Assembly: GCF_009982895.1 (NCBI RefSeq)
Contig: NZ_WXZL01000053.1
Coordinates: 1 to 11,134, forward strand
Length of the DNA: 11,134 nucleotides
Source of the DNA: Deinococcus alpinitundrae
Lineage (GTDB): Bacteria; Deinococcota; Deinococci; Deinococcales; Deinococcaceae
Direction of reading: 5' to 3'
The translations under genes were made by a program, and so were the position numbers. Below are positions 1-4,894 of the stretch, piece by piece (position 1 is the stretch's first letter; every line of letters begins with the position of its first letter). The notes beneath the pieces were generated by a model, which saw only the letters and a list, made by a program, of their open reading frames with translations, had not been told where the DNA came from and did not search any database.

Positions 1-2
1 TC

Positions 3-482
3 GATGAAGTGGCGCACCTGACCCTCGAGGCGCTGGGCGCGTCCATGCACCTGGAGTCGCTGTTCATCTTCCTGGTGGATCGAGGCGTGCTGCGCGTCAG
101 TCGGGTCTGGGGCGAGATTCCCCCAGAACTGCATCCGCTGCTGGAGCTCGGCACCTTGCCGCTGGACGCGGTGCCACTCTGCCGCCAGGTGGTGGTGTCC
201 GGTGAGGCGCAGTACGCCGAGAACATCGCGCATTTGCTGGCCGCTGGACCCGAAACGAGTACGACCTCTGCTGGCGCGGTGCCGATTGTCAGTCAGAGTG
301 GCACCGTGGATGCAGTGCTGGCGGTCACGCGTCCGCCGCGCATCGGAACGTGGAGGACGCACGAACGGGCGTTGCTGACGCAGGCGGCCCGAACACTGGG
401 CTTTACCCTGAGGAAGGACGCGCTGTATATCGGTGTACCGGACGCTGAGGACAAAGGCGGCACGCCGGTAACGGGTCTGTAA
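3..482 (+). CDS. GAF-domain protein, C-terminal part (5' end outside window)
   Basis: The frame is open to the left window edge, so the first visible GTG at 9 need not be the real start. The 157 residues from that GTG read like a GAF domain: a hydrophobic strand FIFLVD, a central region around LCRQVVVSGEAQYAENI, then AVPIVS followed by AVLAVTRPP, and a closing amphipathic helix ERALLTQAARTLGF. This matches the usual GAF order of early strand, helix, the 'aVPl...GvLal' strands and final helix. GAF domains bind small ligands or chromophores and are common in sensor kinases and cyclase or phosphodiesterase regulators. No output domain follows, since the protein ends about 20 residues after the GAF, so any effector or kinase part must lie upstream. 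A stress-protein gene starts 39 nt downstream on the same strand, so a shared transcript is plausible. The ligand is unknown. Confidence 0.65.
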   Translation, partial: DEVAHLTLEALGASMHLESLFIFLVDRGVLRVSRVWGEIPPELHPLLELGTLPLDAVPLCRQVVVSGEAQYAENIAHLLAAGPETSTTSAGAVPIVSQSGTVDAVLAVTRPPRIGTWRTHERALLTQAARTLGFTLRKDALYIGVPDAEDKGGTPVTGL

Positions 483-521
483 GGTCCACAGCGCAAGCTG
501 GCGGCAGGAATTGAGGAGGCC

Positions 522-1094
522 ATGCCTGTGTTGCGCCGGATGCTCGTTGCAGTGGATTTCAGCGTGTGGAGTCGCCATGCGGCCCAGCACGCTTTTGATG
601 TGGCGCGGGCCATTGGTGGAACGGTGACGCTGCTCCATGTCCTTGAGGAGCAGGGATCGGGCCCATCGGACCTGGACGCGGCACATGCCTTGCTGCGTGA
701 GCTGAGTCTGCTGGCACGCCGTCCGCCCACCTGCCTGATCGTTCCTGGCAGAAACGAATTCAATGGACCTGGTCGTGCAGCTGACGGCTTGAAAGCCGGA
801 CCTGAAGCTCAGGTGGCGTCGGCCATTCTGGCGGTGGCTGATGAGCTGGACGCGGACCTGATCCTGCTCGGCCTGCACGGGCAAGGGAACATGGACGGCA
901 GGGCGCTCGGGCGGGTCGTGCAGCGCGTGTTGCTGGGCGCGCGCCAACCGGTCCAGGTGGTGCCCTGCAACACACATAGGCCGACCTTTGACCGCTGGGA
1001 ACGTGTTTTCGCTGAAAACACAGCTTCCCCACCGGGTCTGCTTCACCAACCCCGTGTCTCAACCCGTGCTGCAGAAGGTACCCGCGAACCGTAA
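522..1094 (+). CDS. Universal stress protein (UspA family)
   Basis: The N-terminus MLVAVDFSVWSRHAAQHAFDVA is the first beta-strand and helix of a Usp Rossmann-like fold, and the later part LDADLILLGLHGQG...VQRVLLGARQPVQVVP is the diagnostic C-terminal half. The ATP-binding pattern G-2x-G-9x-G(S/T) is present as GLHG, nine residues, then GR, so the usual Ser/Thr is Arg here and nucleotide binding may be altered. The domain ends near residue 148. A 40-residue tail with no recognisable domain follows, making the protein longer than a typical 140-150 residue single-domain Usp. A strong ribosome site GAGGAGG (513-519) lies only 2 nt before the ATG at 522, and the in-frame GTG at 528 has better spacing (8 nt), so the true start may be 528. 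It is probably co-transcribed with the GAF gene. Role: cytoplasmic stress-tolerance protein, exact function unknown. Confidence 0.85.
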   Translation: MPVLRRMLVAVDFSVWSRHAAQHAFDVARAIGGTVTLLHVLEEQGSGPSDLDAAHALLRELSLLARRPPTCLIVPGRNEFNGPGRAADGLKAGPEAQVASAILAVADELDADLILLGLHGQGNMDGRALGRVVQRVLLGARQPVQVVPCNTHRPTFDRWERVFAENTASPPGLLHQPRVSTRAAEGTREP

Positions 1095-1316
1095 TGCTTC
1101 GGTAACCTGCCGAGCGCACCATGATCACGAAGACAGCACGGCCCACTGACTTTCGGTTGGTAACTGAAAAAGCTTCTTTGTCTACATGAGCTGGACCTCG
1201 ACACGCCAAAGGACCGCGCCTCTCGCCGCAGCAGATGGCTATAGGAACGGAGAGCGAAGTTCTGTTTTTTCCACCCGCACGGCGCGGAACGCAGGGCCAG
1301 CAATGAAGGAGAGAGC

Positions 1317-1655
1317 ATGAGCAGTTACATGATATTGAGCGCTATGACCCAGATTTCACAGCACCTCGCCCGTTGGCCGGGTGTGACCCTCAACGCCCAC
1401 CAGTACGGGGGACTCGGGATCTTTGTGGACGGTCAGGAGCTGGGTCAGTTGCACGACTGTGGTCTGCTCGACGTGGCACTCACAGCGGTTGAGCGCGACG
1501 CGTTGCTGAGCGAAGACCAGGTTCACCGCCATCATACCTTTCCCGATTCTGGCTGGGTCACGCTGCCGATCAACGGAGTGCTCGACGTGCCACTGGCGAT
1601 TGAGGCCCTCGTCATGGCCCACGCCCGCATGCTGGATGCCGCGTCCCCTCAGTAG
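1317..1655 (+). CDS. Luciferase-family (DUF5519-like) small protein
   Basis: This 112-residue protein has the pattern of the small family named 'luciferase family protein'. It shows an N-terminal helix, a strand with GLGIFVDGQELGQLHDCGLLDVAL, then HHTFPDSGWVTLPI and a final helix beginning VPLAIEALVMAHARM. The elements ELGxLH, LLD(V/I)xL and H-x-x-PDSGWV are the family's conserved signatures, and the length is normal. Despite the name, most members are uncharacterised and nothing here implies bioluminescence. A ribosome site AAGGAGAG lies just before the ATG at 1317; Met5 and Met10 are weaker alternatives. It follows a 222-bp stretch (1095-1316) in which I see no gene and only a weak TATAGG (1240-1245) as a possible -10, so it may have its own promoter. 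Confidence 0.7.
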   Translation: MSSYMILSAMTQISQHLARWPGVTLNAHQYGGLGIFVDGQELGQLHDCGLLDVALTAVERDALLSEDQVHRHHTFPDSGWVTLPINGVLDVPLAIEALVMAHARMLDAASPQ

Positions 1656-1674
1656 GCCATCAGAGCGTCCCCAG

Positions 1675-1689
1675 CCGCCCAGCGGGCGG
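1675..1689 (+). terminator. GC hairpin after the luciferase-family gene
   Basis: CCGCCC-AGC-GGGCGG forms a perfect 6-bp stem 19 nt after the stop codon at 1655. No T-run follows, so it is a weak candidate for intrinsic termination and might only stabilise the 3' end of the message. Confidence 0.3.
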
Positions 1690-1735
1690 GGTGTAGGGTG
1701 AGGATCTCCAGGATGGAGGAGGTCGAGATGCAAGC

Positions 1736-2173
1736 GTTGATCGTCTCACCACGCACCCCAAAAAGCTCGAGGAATTGGAGCACGTGTACCGCGTCGCGAA
1801 TAGTCGGGGCTATATTTGGGCGCTGATGATGCTGCGCTCTGCAGAGCGACATCTTAAGGTGCCGGAGATCGCCGTCATCGTGCGGAATGATGAAAAGACG
1901 GTGCGGTGATAGCTGCAGCGGTAGAGGACTGAAGGCATCCAAGGACTGGAAGATGCACCGAAGTCGGGGACGCCGCCCAAAGTGACCTCGGACGATCGAG
2001 AGATTCTGTTGAGGGTGGCACGTCAGCGTCCTCGTGCGCTTAACCTCCCTTTTTCCTTTTGGACAGGGTGGTGATTGGCTGATGATCTGGCCGAACAAAC
2101 TAGCCTCAGGCTCAGCCCGGTGACCGTCAACCGAATGCTCTATCAGGCGGGTATTCACTGGAACAGGCTGTAG
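1736..2173 (+). pseudogene. IS630-family transposase, N-terminal relic
   Basis: One reading frame carries a clear IS630-type N-terminal region: RLTTHPKKLEELEHVYR, then VPEIAVIV and EKTVR as a helix-turn-helix, then EGIQGLEDAPKSGTPPKVT, RPRALNLPFSFWTG and LSPVTVNRMLYQAGI. All lie in the same frame, but it is interrupted by stops at 1907 (TGA), 1910 (TAG), 1922 (TAG) and 2072 (TGA), and closes with TAG at 2171. In relatives the first, second and fourth positions are often Trp or similar, so nonsense point mutations fit well. No start codon is in frame; an ATG at 1728 behind a GGAGGAGG ribosome site is one base out of frame. The catalytic DDE domain is absent, so this is a dead, 3'-truncated copy. 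Family assignment rests on the order of these motifs. Confidence 0.75.
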
Positions 2174-2208
2174 TACACCATGACCAGTTGTGTTGCCTTA
2201 ACTTGGCT

Positions 2209-2222
2209 CTCGGCAGGCCGAG
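2209..2222. repeat. Short inverted repeat
   Basis: CTCGG-CAGG-CCGAG is a 5-bp stem with a 4-nt loop. It sits 1 nt before the larger hairpin at 2224-2256, so the two could stack as tandem stem-loops at the end of the IS6 remnant. Confidence 0.35.
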
Positions 2223-2223
2223 G

Positions 2224-2256
2224 GCAGGGGTGGCCTGAGGATCAGGCCACCCCTGC
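2224..2256. repeat. Perfect 15-bp stem-loop
   Basis: GCAGGGGTGGCCTGA pairs perfectly with TCAGGCCACCCCTGC around a 3-nt loop (2239-2241). The stop codon of the IS6 transposase fragment (2242-2244, minus strand) lies in one arm. No T-tract follows on either strand, so it is not a standard intrinsic terminator. It could block read-through or be left from an end-to-end rearrangement. Confidence 0.6.
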
Positions 2257-2463
2257 GGCGACCGTTGACCACATCTGGAACGCGTGCTGCTGATTGCTTG
2301 TTCGAGTAGCGGCAGAAACGCTGGTGCGGGAGTGGTGGTGAAGGTTCTCGATCCGGGCATGCAGGCGCAGGAATTCTTCGGTTCGTTTCCGCCGCTTGAA
2401 TCCAAGTTGCTGCCGCTCTTGACGCCGTGTAGGTCGGTGGGACTGCTCAACAACATTGTTGCA
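2242..2463 (-). pseudogene. IS6-family transposase, C-terminal fragment
   Basis: The minus strand encodes NNVVEQSHRPTRRQERQQL, GFKRRKRTEEFL and LHARIENLHHHSRTSVSAA, ending TVAAGVA-stop. This is the C-terminal part of IS6-family DDE transposases, where the segment N(N/R)VEQ-H-R supplies the catalytic Glu and is followed by a basic region and a helical tail. Only about 74 residues remain. The zinc or helix-turn-helix N-terminus and the two catalytic Asp residues are gone. Upstream of NN the reading frame enters IS5-type sequence, so the fragment was cut by insertion or recombination. It is non-functional. Confidence 0.7.
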
Positions 2464-2464
2464 G

Positions 2465-3294
2465 ATTAACGCGTAAGGAGAAGCGTCGTCTCCGGTGACG
2501 GTAAACGTCCTTGAGCACGCGGAATATCTTCAACTGTCGGATGACATGTTCCACCCGCAAGCGGGTGGAGGCCAGCACACGGTTCTCCTGTCGCTCTTCT
2601 GAAGTCAGCGGATTGGCTTTCGAGTCCTTATGCGGCGTGATCGAGTGACCATGATCGTGCCAGATTCCCTGATATTCAGCATCGCCGATCAACGCCGTCT
2701 CGCGATGAACTCGCACGCCTGAGTGCCGAAAGAGCGTGAGATCATGCATGGAGCCGAAAGCCGTGGCGACACACATGATCATGTGTCCCACGTTGATGAC
2801 CACCTGCGTTTTTAGGGTGTGGCGCTTTTTCTTGCCGCTGTACCATGCCCGCTGCTGTCTTGGGCAGAACGGCACCTGTATGGGGCCTGCCCGCTTTTTT
2901 TGGGCCGCTCACAAGGGGTTTCGGCCGCATCGACGGCGATGATCTGAAAGACATGCTCTGCTTCCTTCAGGACCTTCTTGCCGGGCAGTCGGAACTGCCC
3001 ACTGGCCATCAGGGCCGCTTCGACGCGTTCCACCGTGCGTTGCACGGTGGTTTCGTGGACGCCCCAATCGTCGCCCAGGTGAGCAAACGTGCGGTATTCG
3101 CGCCAGAACTCTAGCGTCAGGAGGAGTTGCTCAGCGGGACTGAGTGCCGCGGGTCGCCCAGACTTCCTTTTGGTGTTTTCCCGTTCGACCAGGACGCTCT
3201 CCATCGCATAGAACGTTTCCGGGTAGATCCCAGTGCGCCGTTTGAAGCGCGTGCGGTTCATCTTCAGCGTGCGTTCCAGGCGCTCGTGGCTCAT
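2465..3294 (-). pseudogene. IS5-family transposase, two-frame and 3'-truncated
   Basis: The start at 3294 (MSHERLERTL) gives an N-terminal helix-turn-helix region, with EYRTFAHLGDDWGVHETTVQRTV at about residues 66-88. The DDE domain follows: first Asp in IIAVDAAETPCERPKK (D122), then, in the -1 frame, YSGKKKRHTLKTQ, second Asp in LIGDAEYQG, and Glu in STRLRVEHVIRQLK. All three catalytic residues are therefore present but divided between two frames. The change happens just after PKK, at a run of seven A (minus strand, 2901-2895). This could be a programmed -1 frameshift, known in part of the IS5 family (IS427 group), or damage by a short insertion. The C-terminus runs into foreign IS6 sequence after FSLRVN, so at least the last residues and the terminal repeat on that side are lost. 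Mobility of this copy is unlikely. Confidence 0.75.
2862..2901 (-). other. Slippery A7 followed by hairpin in IS5 transposase
   Basis: On the coding (minus) strand A7 (2901-2895) is followed after 2 nt by GGGCAG (2892-2887), which pairs with CTGCCC (2867-2862). An inner GCCCC/GGTGC pairing with one mismatch is possible within the 19-nt loop. An A7 run plus a downstream hairpin is the classical architecture of a -1 ribosomal frameshift site, and the -1 frame is exactly the one that continues the transposase. The 2-nt spacer is shorter than usual. Confidence 0.4.
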
Positions 3295-3332
3295 TCATGC
3301 AGTGTAGCGGCGCACTTTCGCAGGAGGTCTAA

Positions 3333-3509
3333 TACTGTTGCACCTGAACGAAGGGCCTCGAGCCGGCCATATTTGCAATCCGACCTTGCTGGGTCAAAGA
3401 TCTCAACGGGCTTGTTGGCTCGAGGGTGTGACAAGCCCAGCTTCCCACGGCTCGGCTCAACACACAAAGATTCAGGTTCAAGTCCTGGGGAATCGACAAG
3501 AAACCACGA
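3333..3509. other. No gene recognised between IS5 end and phage-like genes
   Basis: The minus strand is open here (a 69-codon frame from 3538 to 3329) but shows no family I recognise, no ribosome site, and overlaps the end of the next gene. The plus strand contains GATTCAGG-TTCAAGT-CCT-GGG-GAATC (3470-3495), a hairpin that happens to look like a tRNA T-arm with a TTCAAGT loop. No matching acceptor or anticodon arm is visible, so I do not call a tRNA. Confidence 0.3.
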
Positions 3510-3815
3510 TCAATCGCGCTCAGGGAATCCATGCTCACGCCGATCTACCACCCTGATTAAAGGCAGCGTGAGATTAAGCAGTTCCTCAACTGTATCCAGT
3601 GTGAATCTTTCACAACGCTTGGTTTCAAACACTTGCCCCTCAATGGCACCGCGCAAGTATCTCTGTTGCCCATCGTCCACCAAGGCAGTGACAGCCACGC
3701 CTTTGTCCAGCATCAAATTCAGAAGGGTGACATTCAAGGGAGGTATGCCCGGTTGCGTCCTCCTGTCGGTCAGCTCCTCACGCAACTGCTCTATGGAAAT
3801 CGGCCATTCGTCCAT
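3510..3815 (-). CDS. Hypothetical protein, phage-like region (gene A)
   Basis: This 101-residue acidic protein begins MDEWPISIEQLREELTDRR and ends REHGFPERD. I do not recognise the family. The first half looks helical (IEQLREEL), followed by VTLLNLMLDKGVAVTALVDDG, a helix-turn-strand segment, then RYLRGAIEGQVFE. I chose the ATG at 3815 over longer frames because a TAGGCT box sits 5 nt before it, as in the neighbouring genes. The upstream extension to 3977 would run backwards through a plus-strand terminator and the start of a terminase-like fragment. There is no signal peptide or membrane segment. It is on the same strand as genes B, C and D but separated from B by the terminase-like fragment. 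Whether the C-terminus is native or cut by an old insertion near 3510 cannot be decided. Confidence 0.55.
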   Translation of the reverse strand: MDEWPISIEQLREELTDRRTQPGIPPLNVTLLNLMLDKGVAVTALVDDGQQRYLRGAIEGQVFETKRCERFTLDTVEELLNLTLPLIRVVDRREHGFPERD

Positions 3816-3820
3816 TCTCC

Positions 3821-3826
3821 AGCCTA
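3821..3826 (-). promoter_or_regulatory. Candidate leaderless -10 box, gene A
   Basis: On the minus strand TAGGCT is followed by 5 nt (GGAGA) and the ATG at 3815. A TAnnnT box this close to the start codon is the hallmark of leaderless transcription in Deinococcus. There is no clear -35. Confidence 0.4.
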
Positions 3827-3858
3827 CCCCATGCCGCATAAACAAGCTGCACCCCCAG

Positions 3859-3881
3859 CCGCCCCTCACCGGGCGGTTTTT
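3859..3881 (+). terminator. Rho-independent terminator
   Basis: CCGCCC-CTCACC-GGGCGG followed directly by TTTTT is a textbook plus-strand intrinsic terminator. No plus-strand gene remains immediately upstream, so it probably ended a gene now lost, and it insulates the terminase-like fragment that begins 22 nt later. Confidence 0.75.
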
Positions 3882-3903
3882 GCTGCTCTGAGGAGGTGAG
3901 GAG

Positions 3904-4005
3904 ATGGCAAGCAAGACGTACACCGATGAGCAGCGGATCGCCGCACTTGCCTGCCTCGCCGCCAACAGTGGCAGCACCTTAGTAACAGCCGTCAGACGGG
4001 CATGA
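3904..4005 (+). pseudogene. Terminase small subunit-like N-terminal fragment
   Basis: ATG at 3904 follows an excellent ribosome site AGGAGGTGA (3891-3899). The peptide MASKTYTDEQRIAALACLAANSG matches the start of phage small-terminase or homeodomain-like proteins, which typically read M-x-K-x-TYTDEQ(R/K)xAAL then a Leu/Ala-rich helix and a helix-turn-helix. Here the frame ends after 33 residues (TGA 4003-4005), and from about residue 24 (STLVTAVRRA) the expected helix-turn-helix is not recognisable. The gene is therefore truncated or disrupted. Its 3' end overlaps the 3' end of gene B on the opposite strand. The short length limits confidence; the strong ribosome site and the family-like start are the support. 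Confidence 0.5.
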
Positions 4006-4318
4006 CGTGAACGCCTTTGACCTCCATCTGGTTTGCGGCGCGCAATAGGTTGGTTGCAGTGAGTGAATCAGCAGCCACTTGATGCTTCGTACTCTGAGCA
4101 ACCGTATTGCCGCGCCAGTGAACACGAAATTCAAAGAACTCATGCGGCTCAATCTGACGTTCGTGCCCTCCCCGAGTTTCTGAGAAGATATGCTGCTCAG
4201 CGGAGTCTGGGTCTACCCATTCAGCTGTGACGCCCTGGGCCTGCATATTCGCCCAGAGCTGGGTGTTCAGTCCCTTAAGCCTGCCTGCCCATGTCGCGTT
4301 CAGTATTTCAATGTCCAT
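3992..4318 (-). CDS. Hypothetical protein, phage-like region (gene B)
   Basis: A 108-residue protein starting MDIEILNATWAGRLKGLNTQ and ending NQMEVKGVHVMPV. I do not recognise the family. It has several Trp residues (TWAG, LWANM, EWVD, VHWRG) and alternating polar and hydrophobic segments such as HEFFEFRVHWRG that suggest beta structure. It shows no signal peptide, cysteine cluster or membrane segment. The ATG at 4318 is preferred over an earlier one at 4351 because TAGGCT lies 5 nt upstream and the extra 11 codons would be read through the repeated promoter-like element. It is the second of four same-strand small genes between a terminase-like fragment and a DNA polymerase gene, so an accessory phage or plasmid gene is likely. 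Confidence 0.55.
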   Translation of the reverse strand: MDIEILNATWAGRLKGLNTQLWANMQAQGVTAEWVDPDSAEQHIFSETRGGHERQIEPHEFFEFRVHWRGNTVAQSTKHQVAADSLTATNLLRAANQMEVKGVHVMPV

Positions 4319-4320
4319 TC

Positions 4321-4355
4321 CCCAGCCTACGCCTAGGAGGTGAGACCGCACTCAT
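4321..4355. repeat. Upstream repeat, copy 1 (gene B)
   Basis: This copy aligns with 4731-4763. Reading the plus strand, both contain CCCA(g/c)CCTAC, then C-C, AGGAGGTGA, then CCGCAC and CAT. Copy 1 has two extra bases (GA) after AGGAGGTGA, and about four other positions differ. The minus-strand version therefore presents GTGCGG, TCACCTCCT and a TAGGnT box in front of the gene. Confidence 0.6.
4324..4329 (-). promoter_or_regulatory. Candidate leaderless -10 box, gene B
   Basis: TAGGCT on the minus strand, 5 nt (GGGGA) before the ATG at 4318. It lies inside the repeat copy at 4321-4355, so the repeat may carry both the promoter and a regulator site. Confidence 0.4.
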
Positions 4356-4405
4356 GCCCCGCAGCAGCCGGGGGGACAGCGACGGTCAGGATGTGAGCTG
4401 CACAT

Positions 4406-4496
4406 GGCGGGGTTCGCTGGGCGTCTCCAGGTTGAGGCCACCGTGGAACGTACGTCTCCCTGGATTGAGCCGGTTCGACTCCGGCCCCCGCCACCA
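4406..4496 (+). other. tRNA-like element: intact acceptor and T-arm, no cloverleaf centre
   Basis: The 3' part is tRNA-perfect: T-stem GCCGG (4469-4473), loop TTCGACT (4474-4480), stem CCGGC (4481-4485), acceptor strand CCCCGCC (4486-4492), discriminator A and encoded CCA (4494-4496). A fully complementary GGCGGGG lies at 4406-4412, giving a 91-nt span. The acceptor pair and ACCA end resemble tRNA-Tyr. The middle does not fold as a normal tRNA: I find no 5-bp anticodon stem with a 7-nt loop. A helix CTCCAGG/CCTGGA with a long loop is seen instead. It may be a degenerate or phage-borne tRNA, a tmRNA-like remnant, or a 3' tRNA fragment left by an integration event. Confidence 0.4.
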
Positions 4497-4502
4497 AGAA
4501 AG

Positions 4503-4727
4503 TTAGGACTCGTCAACGATGAATCTATCCATTGTTGGGCCATATTTGAGTAAGCCTCTGCCGCCGCCCCGATTTTCGGTCGTGATAATCACGCCCTTGC
4601 CGATGGCAGCTATAAGTTTTGGGCCGTCGCCGCGCCCCAGCACCGCAACTTTGATGTCCATTTGACGATTGCCGTGATGAATCGTTGTTTCTGGGTCGGT
4701 CAGTTCGATTTCTGTCCAAGGATCCAT
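4503..4727 (-). CDS. Hypothetical protein, phage-like region (gene C)
   Basis: A 74-residue protein beginning MDPWTEIELTDPETT and ending GPTMDRFIVDES. I do not recognise a family. The pattern of short hydrophobic strands (MDIKVAVLG, KLIAAIGKGVIITTE) separated by Gly-rich turns (GRGDGP, NRGGGRG) suggests a small beta-rich domain. It starts at the ATG at 4727 with TAGGGT 6 nt upstream and a repeat copy overlapping that region. It ends 7 nt from the tRNA-like element on the other strand. The N-terminal MD-x-W/E resembles genes A and B only superficially. No signal peptide or membrane segment is present. Confidence 0.55.
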   Translation of the reverse strand: MDPWTEIELTDPETTIHHGNRQMDIKVAVLGRGDGPKLIAAIGKGVIITTENRGGGRGLLKYGPTMDRFIVDES

Positions 4728-4730
4728 TTA

Positions 4731-4763
4731 CCCACCCTACTCCCAGGAGGTGACCGCACCCAT
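4731..4763. repeat. Upstream repeat, copy 2 (gene C)
   Basis: Second copy of the element at 4321-4355, lacking two bases but otherwise similar, again placed directly before a minus-strand start codon. The perfect ribosome-site-like AGGAGGTGA on the plus strand has no convincing plus-strand gene behind it here. Confidence 0.6.
4734..4739 (-). promoter_or_regulatory. Candidate leaderless -10 box, gene C
   Basis: TAGGGT on the minus strand, 6 nt before the ATG at 4727, inside the repeat copy at 4731-4763. Confidence 0.4.
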
Positions 4764-4776
4764 ACCCGATGCCAAT

Positions 4777-4869
4777 CTAAAAATCGCTGAGGAGCTGAGT
4801 ACACCACTTTCCATCAATGGTGACGGTAAAGCTGCTGGGGCCGTGGGGGCGAAGTTCGATCCAAGGCAT
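4777..4869 (-). CDS. Very small hypothetical protein (gene D, 30 aa)
   Basis: ATG at 4869 opens a 30-residue frame reading MPWIELRPHGPSSFTVTIDG and then KWCTQLLSDF-stop. The composition and strand pattern (WIELRP, SFTVTIDGKW) look like a real small beta-sheet phage protein, and TACGCT lies exactly 5 nt before the ATG, the same geometry as genes A and B. It fits between the polymerase stop (4895) and gene C on the same strand. It could also be a shortened remnant of a longer gene, since the frame stays open upstream through VDVRKSIRCG. No known function. Confidence 0.4.
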   Translation of the reverse strand: MPWIELRPHGPSSFTVTIDGKWCTQLLSDF

Positions 4870-4874
4870 ACCGC

Positions 4875-4880
4875 AGCGTA
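4875..4880 (-). promoter_or_regulatory. Candidate leaderless -10 box, gene D
   Basis: TACGCT on the minus strand followed by GCGGT and the ATG at 4869. The spacing is identical to the boxes of genes A and B. Confidence 0.35.
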
Positions 4881-4894
4881 TGCTCTTCCTGACG

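Larger units (their letters stand above)
2184..2464 (-). mobile_element. IS6-family element, one end only
   Basis: This segment covers the end of an IS6-type transposase and its flank. Just outside the stop, the plus strand reads GTTGTGTTGCCTTAACTTGG (from about 2187), which resembles the 'GTTGCaaagtt' core of IS6 terminal repeats and may be the right end. The other end is missing because the sequence passes directly into the IS5 transposase at about 2464. The outer boundary is approximate. Confidence 0.45.
2465..3328 (-). mobile_element. IS5-family element, one end missing
   Basis: The element covers the transposase plus about 34 bp upstream. The intact end appears to be near ACTTTCGCAGGAGGT (3314-3328). 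The adjacent CTAA (3329-3332) fits the YTAR-type target duplicated by many IS5 relatives. The other end cannot be matched because it is replaced by IS6 sequence at about 2464. The boundary at 3328 is my estimate from these features. Confidence 0.45.

Noticed and set aside
1083..1100. Possible terminator after the stress-protein gene (ACCG...CGGT)
   Set aside because: Only 4 bp of stem with an 8-nt loop and no T-run.
3470..3495. T-arm-like hairpin with loop TTCAAGT suggesting a plus-strand tRNA
   Set aside because: No complementary acceptor strand is found 70-90 nt upstream, and there is no anticodon arm or CCA. The likeness is limited to one hairpin.
3824..3845. TTATG...CAT near gene A as a radiation/desiccation response motif
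   Set aside because: The half-sites are separated by only 3 nt instead of about 7 and the second half is incomplete.
4354..4506. 50-codon plus-strand frame starting ATG at 4354 behind AGGAGGTGAG
   Set aside because: The ribosome site is about 13 nt away, the frame runs through the tRNA-like element, and the Arg/Pro-rich product looks like non-coding sequence.
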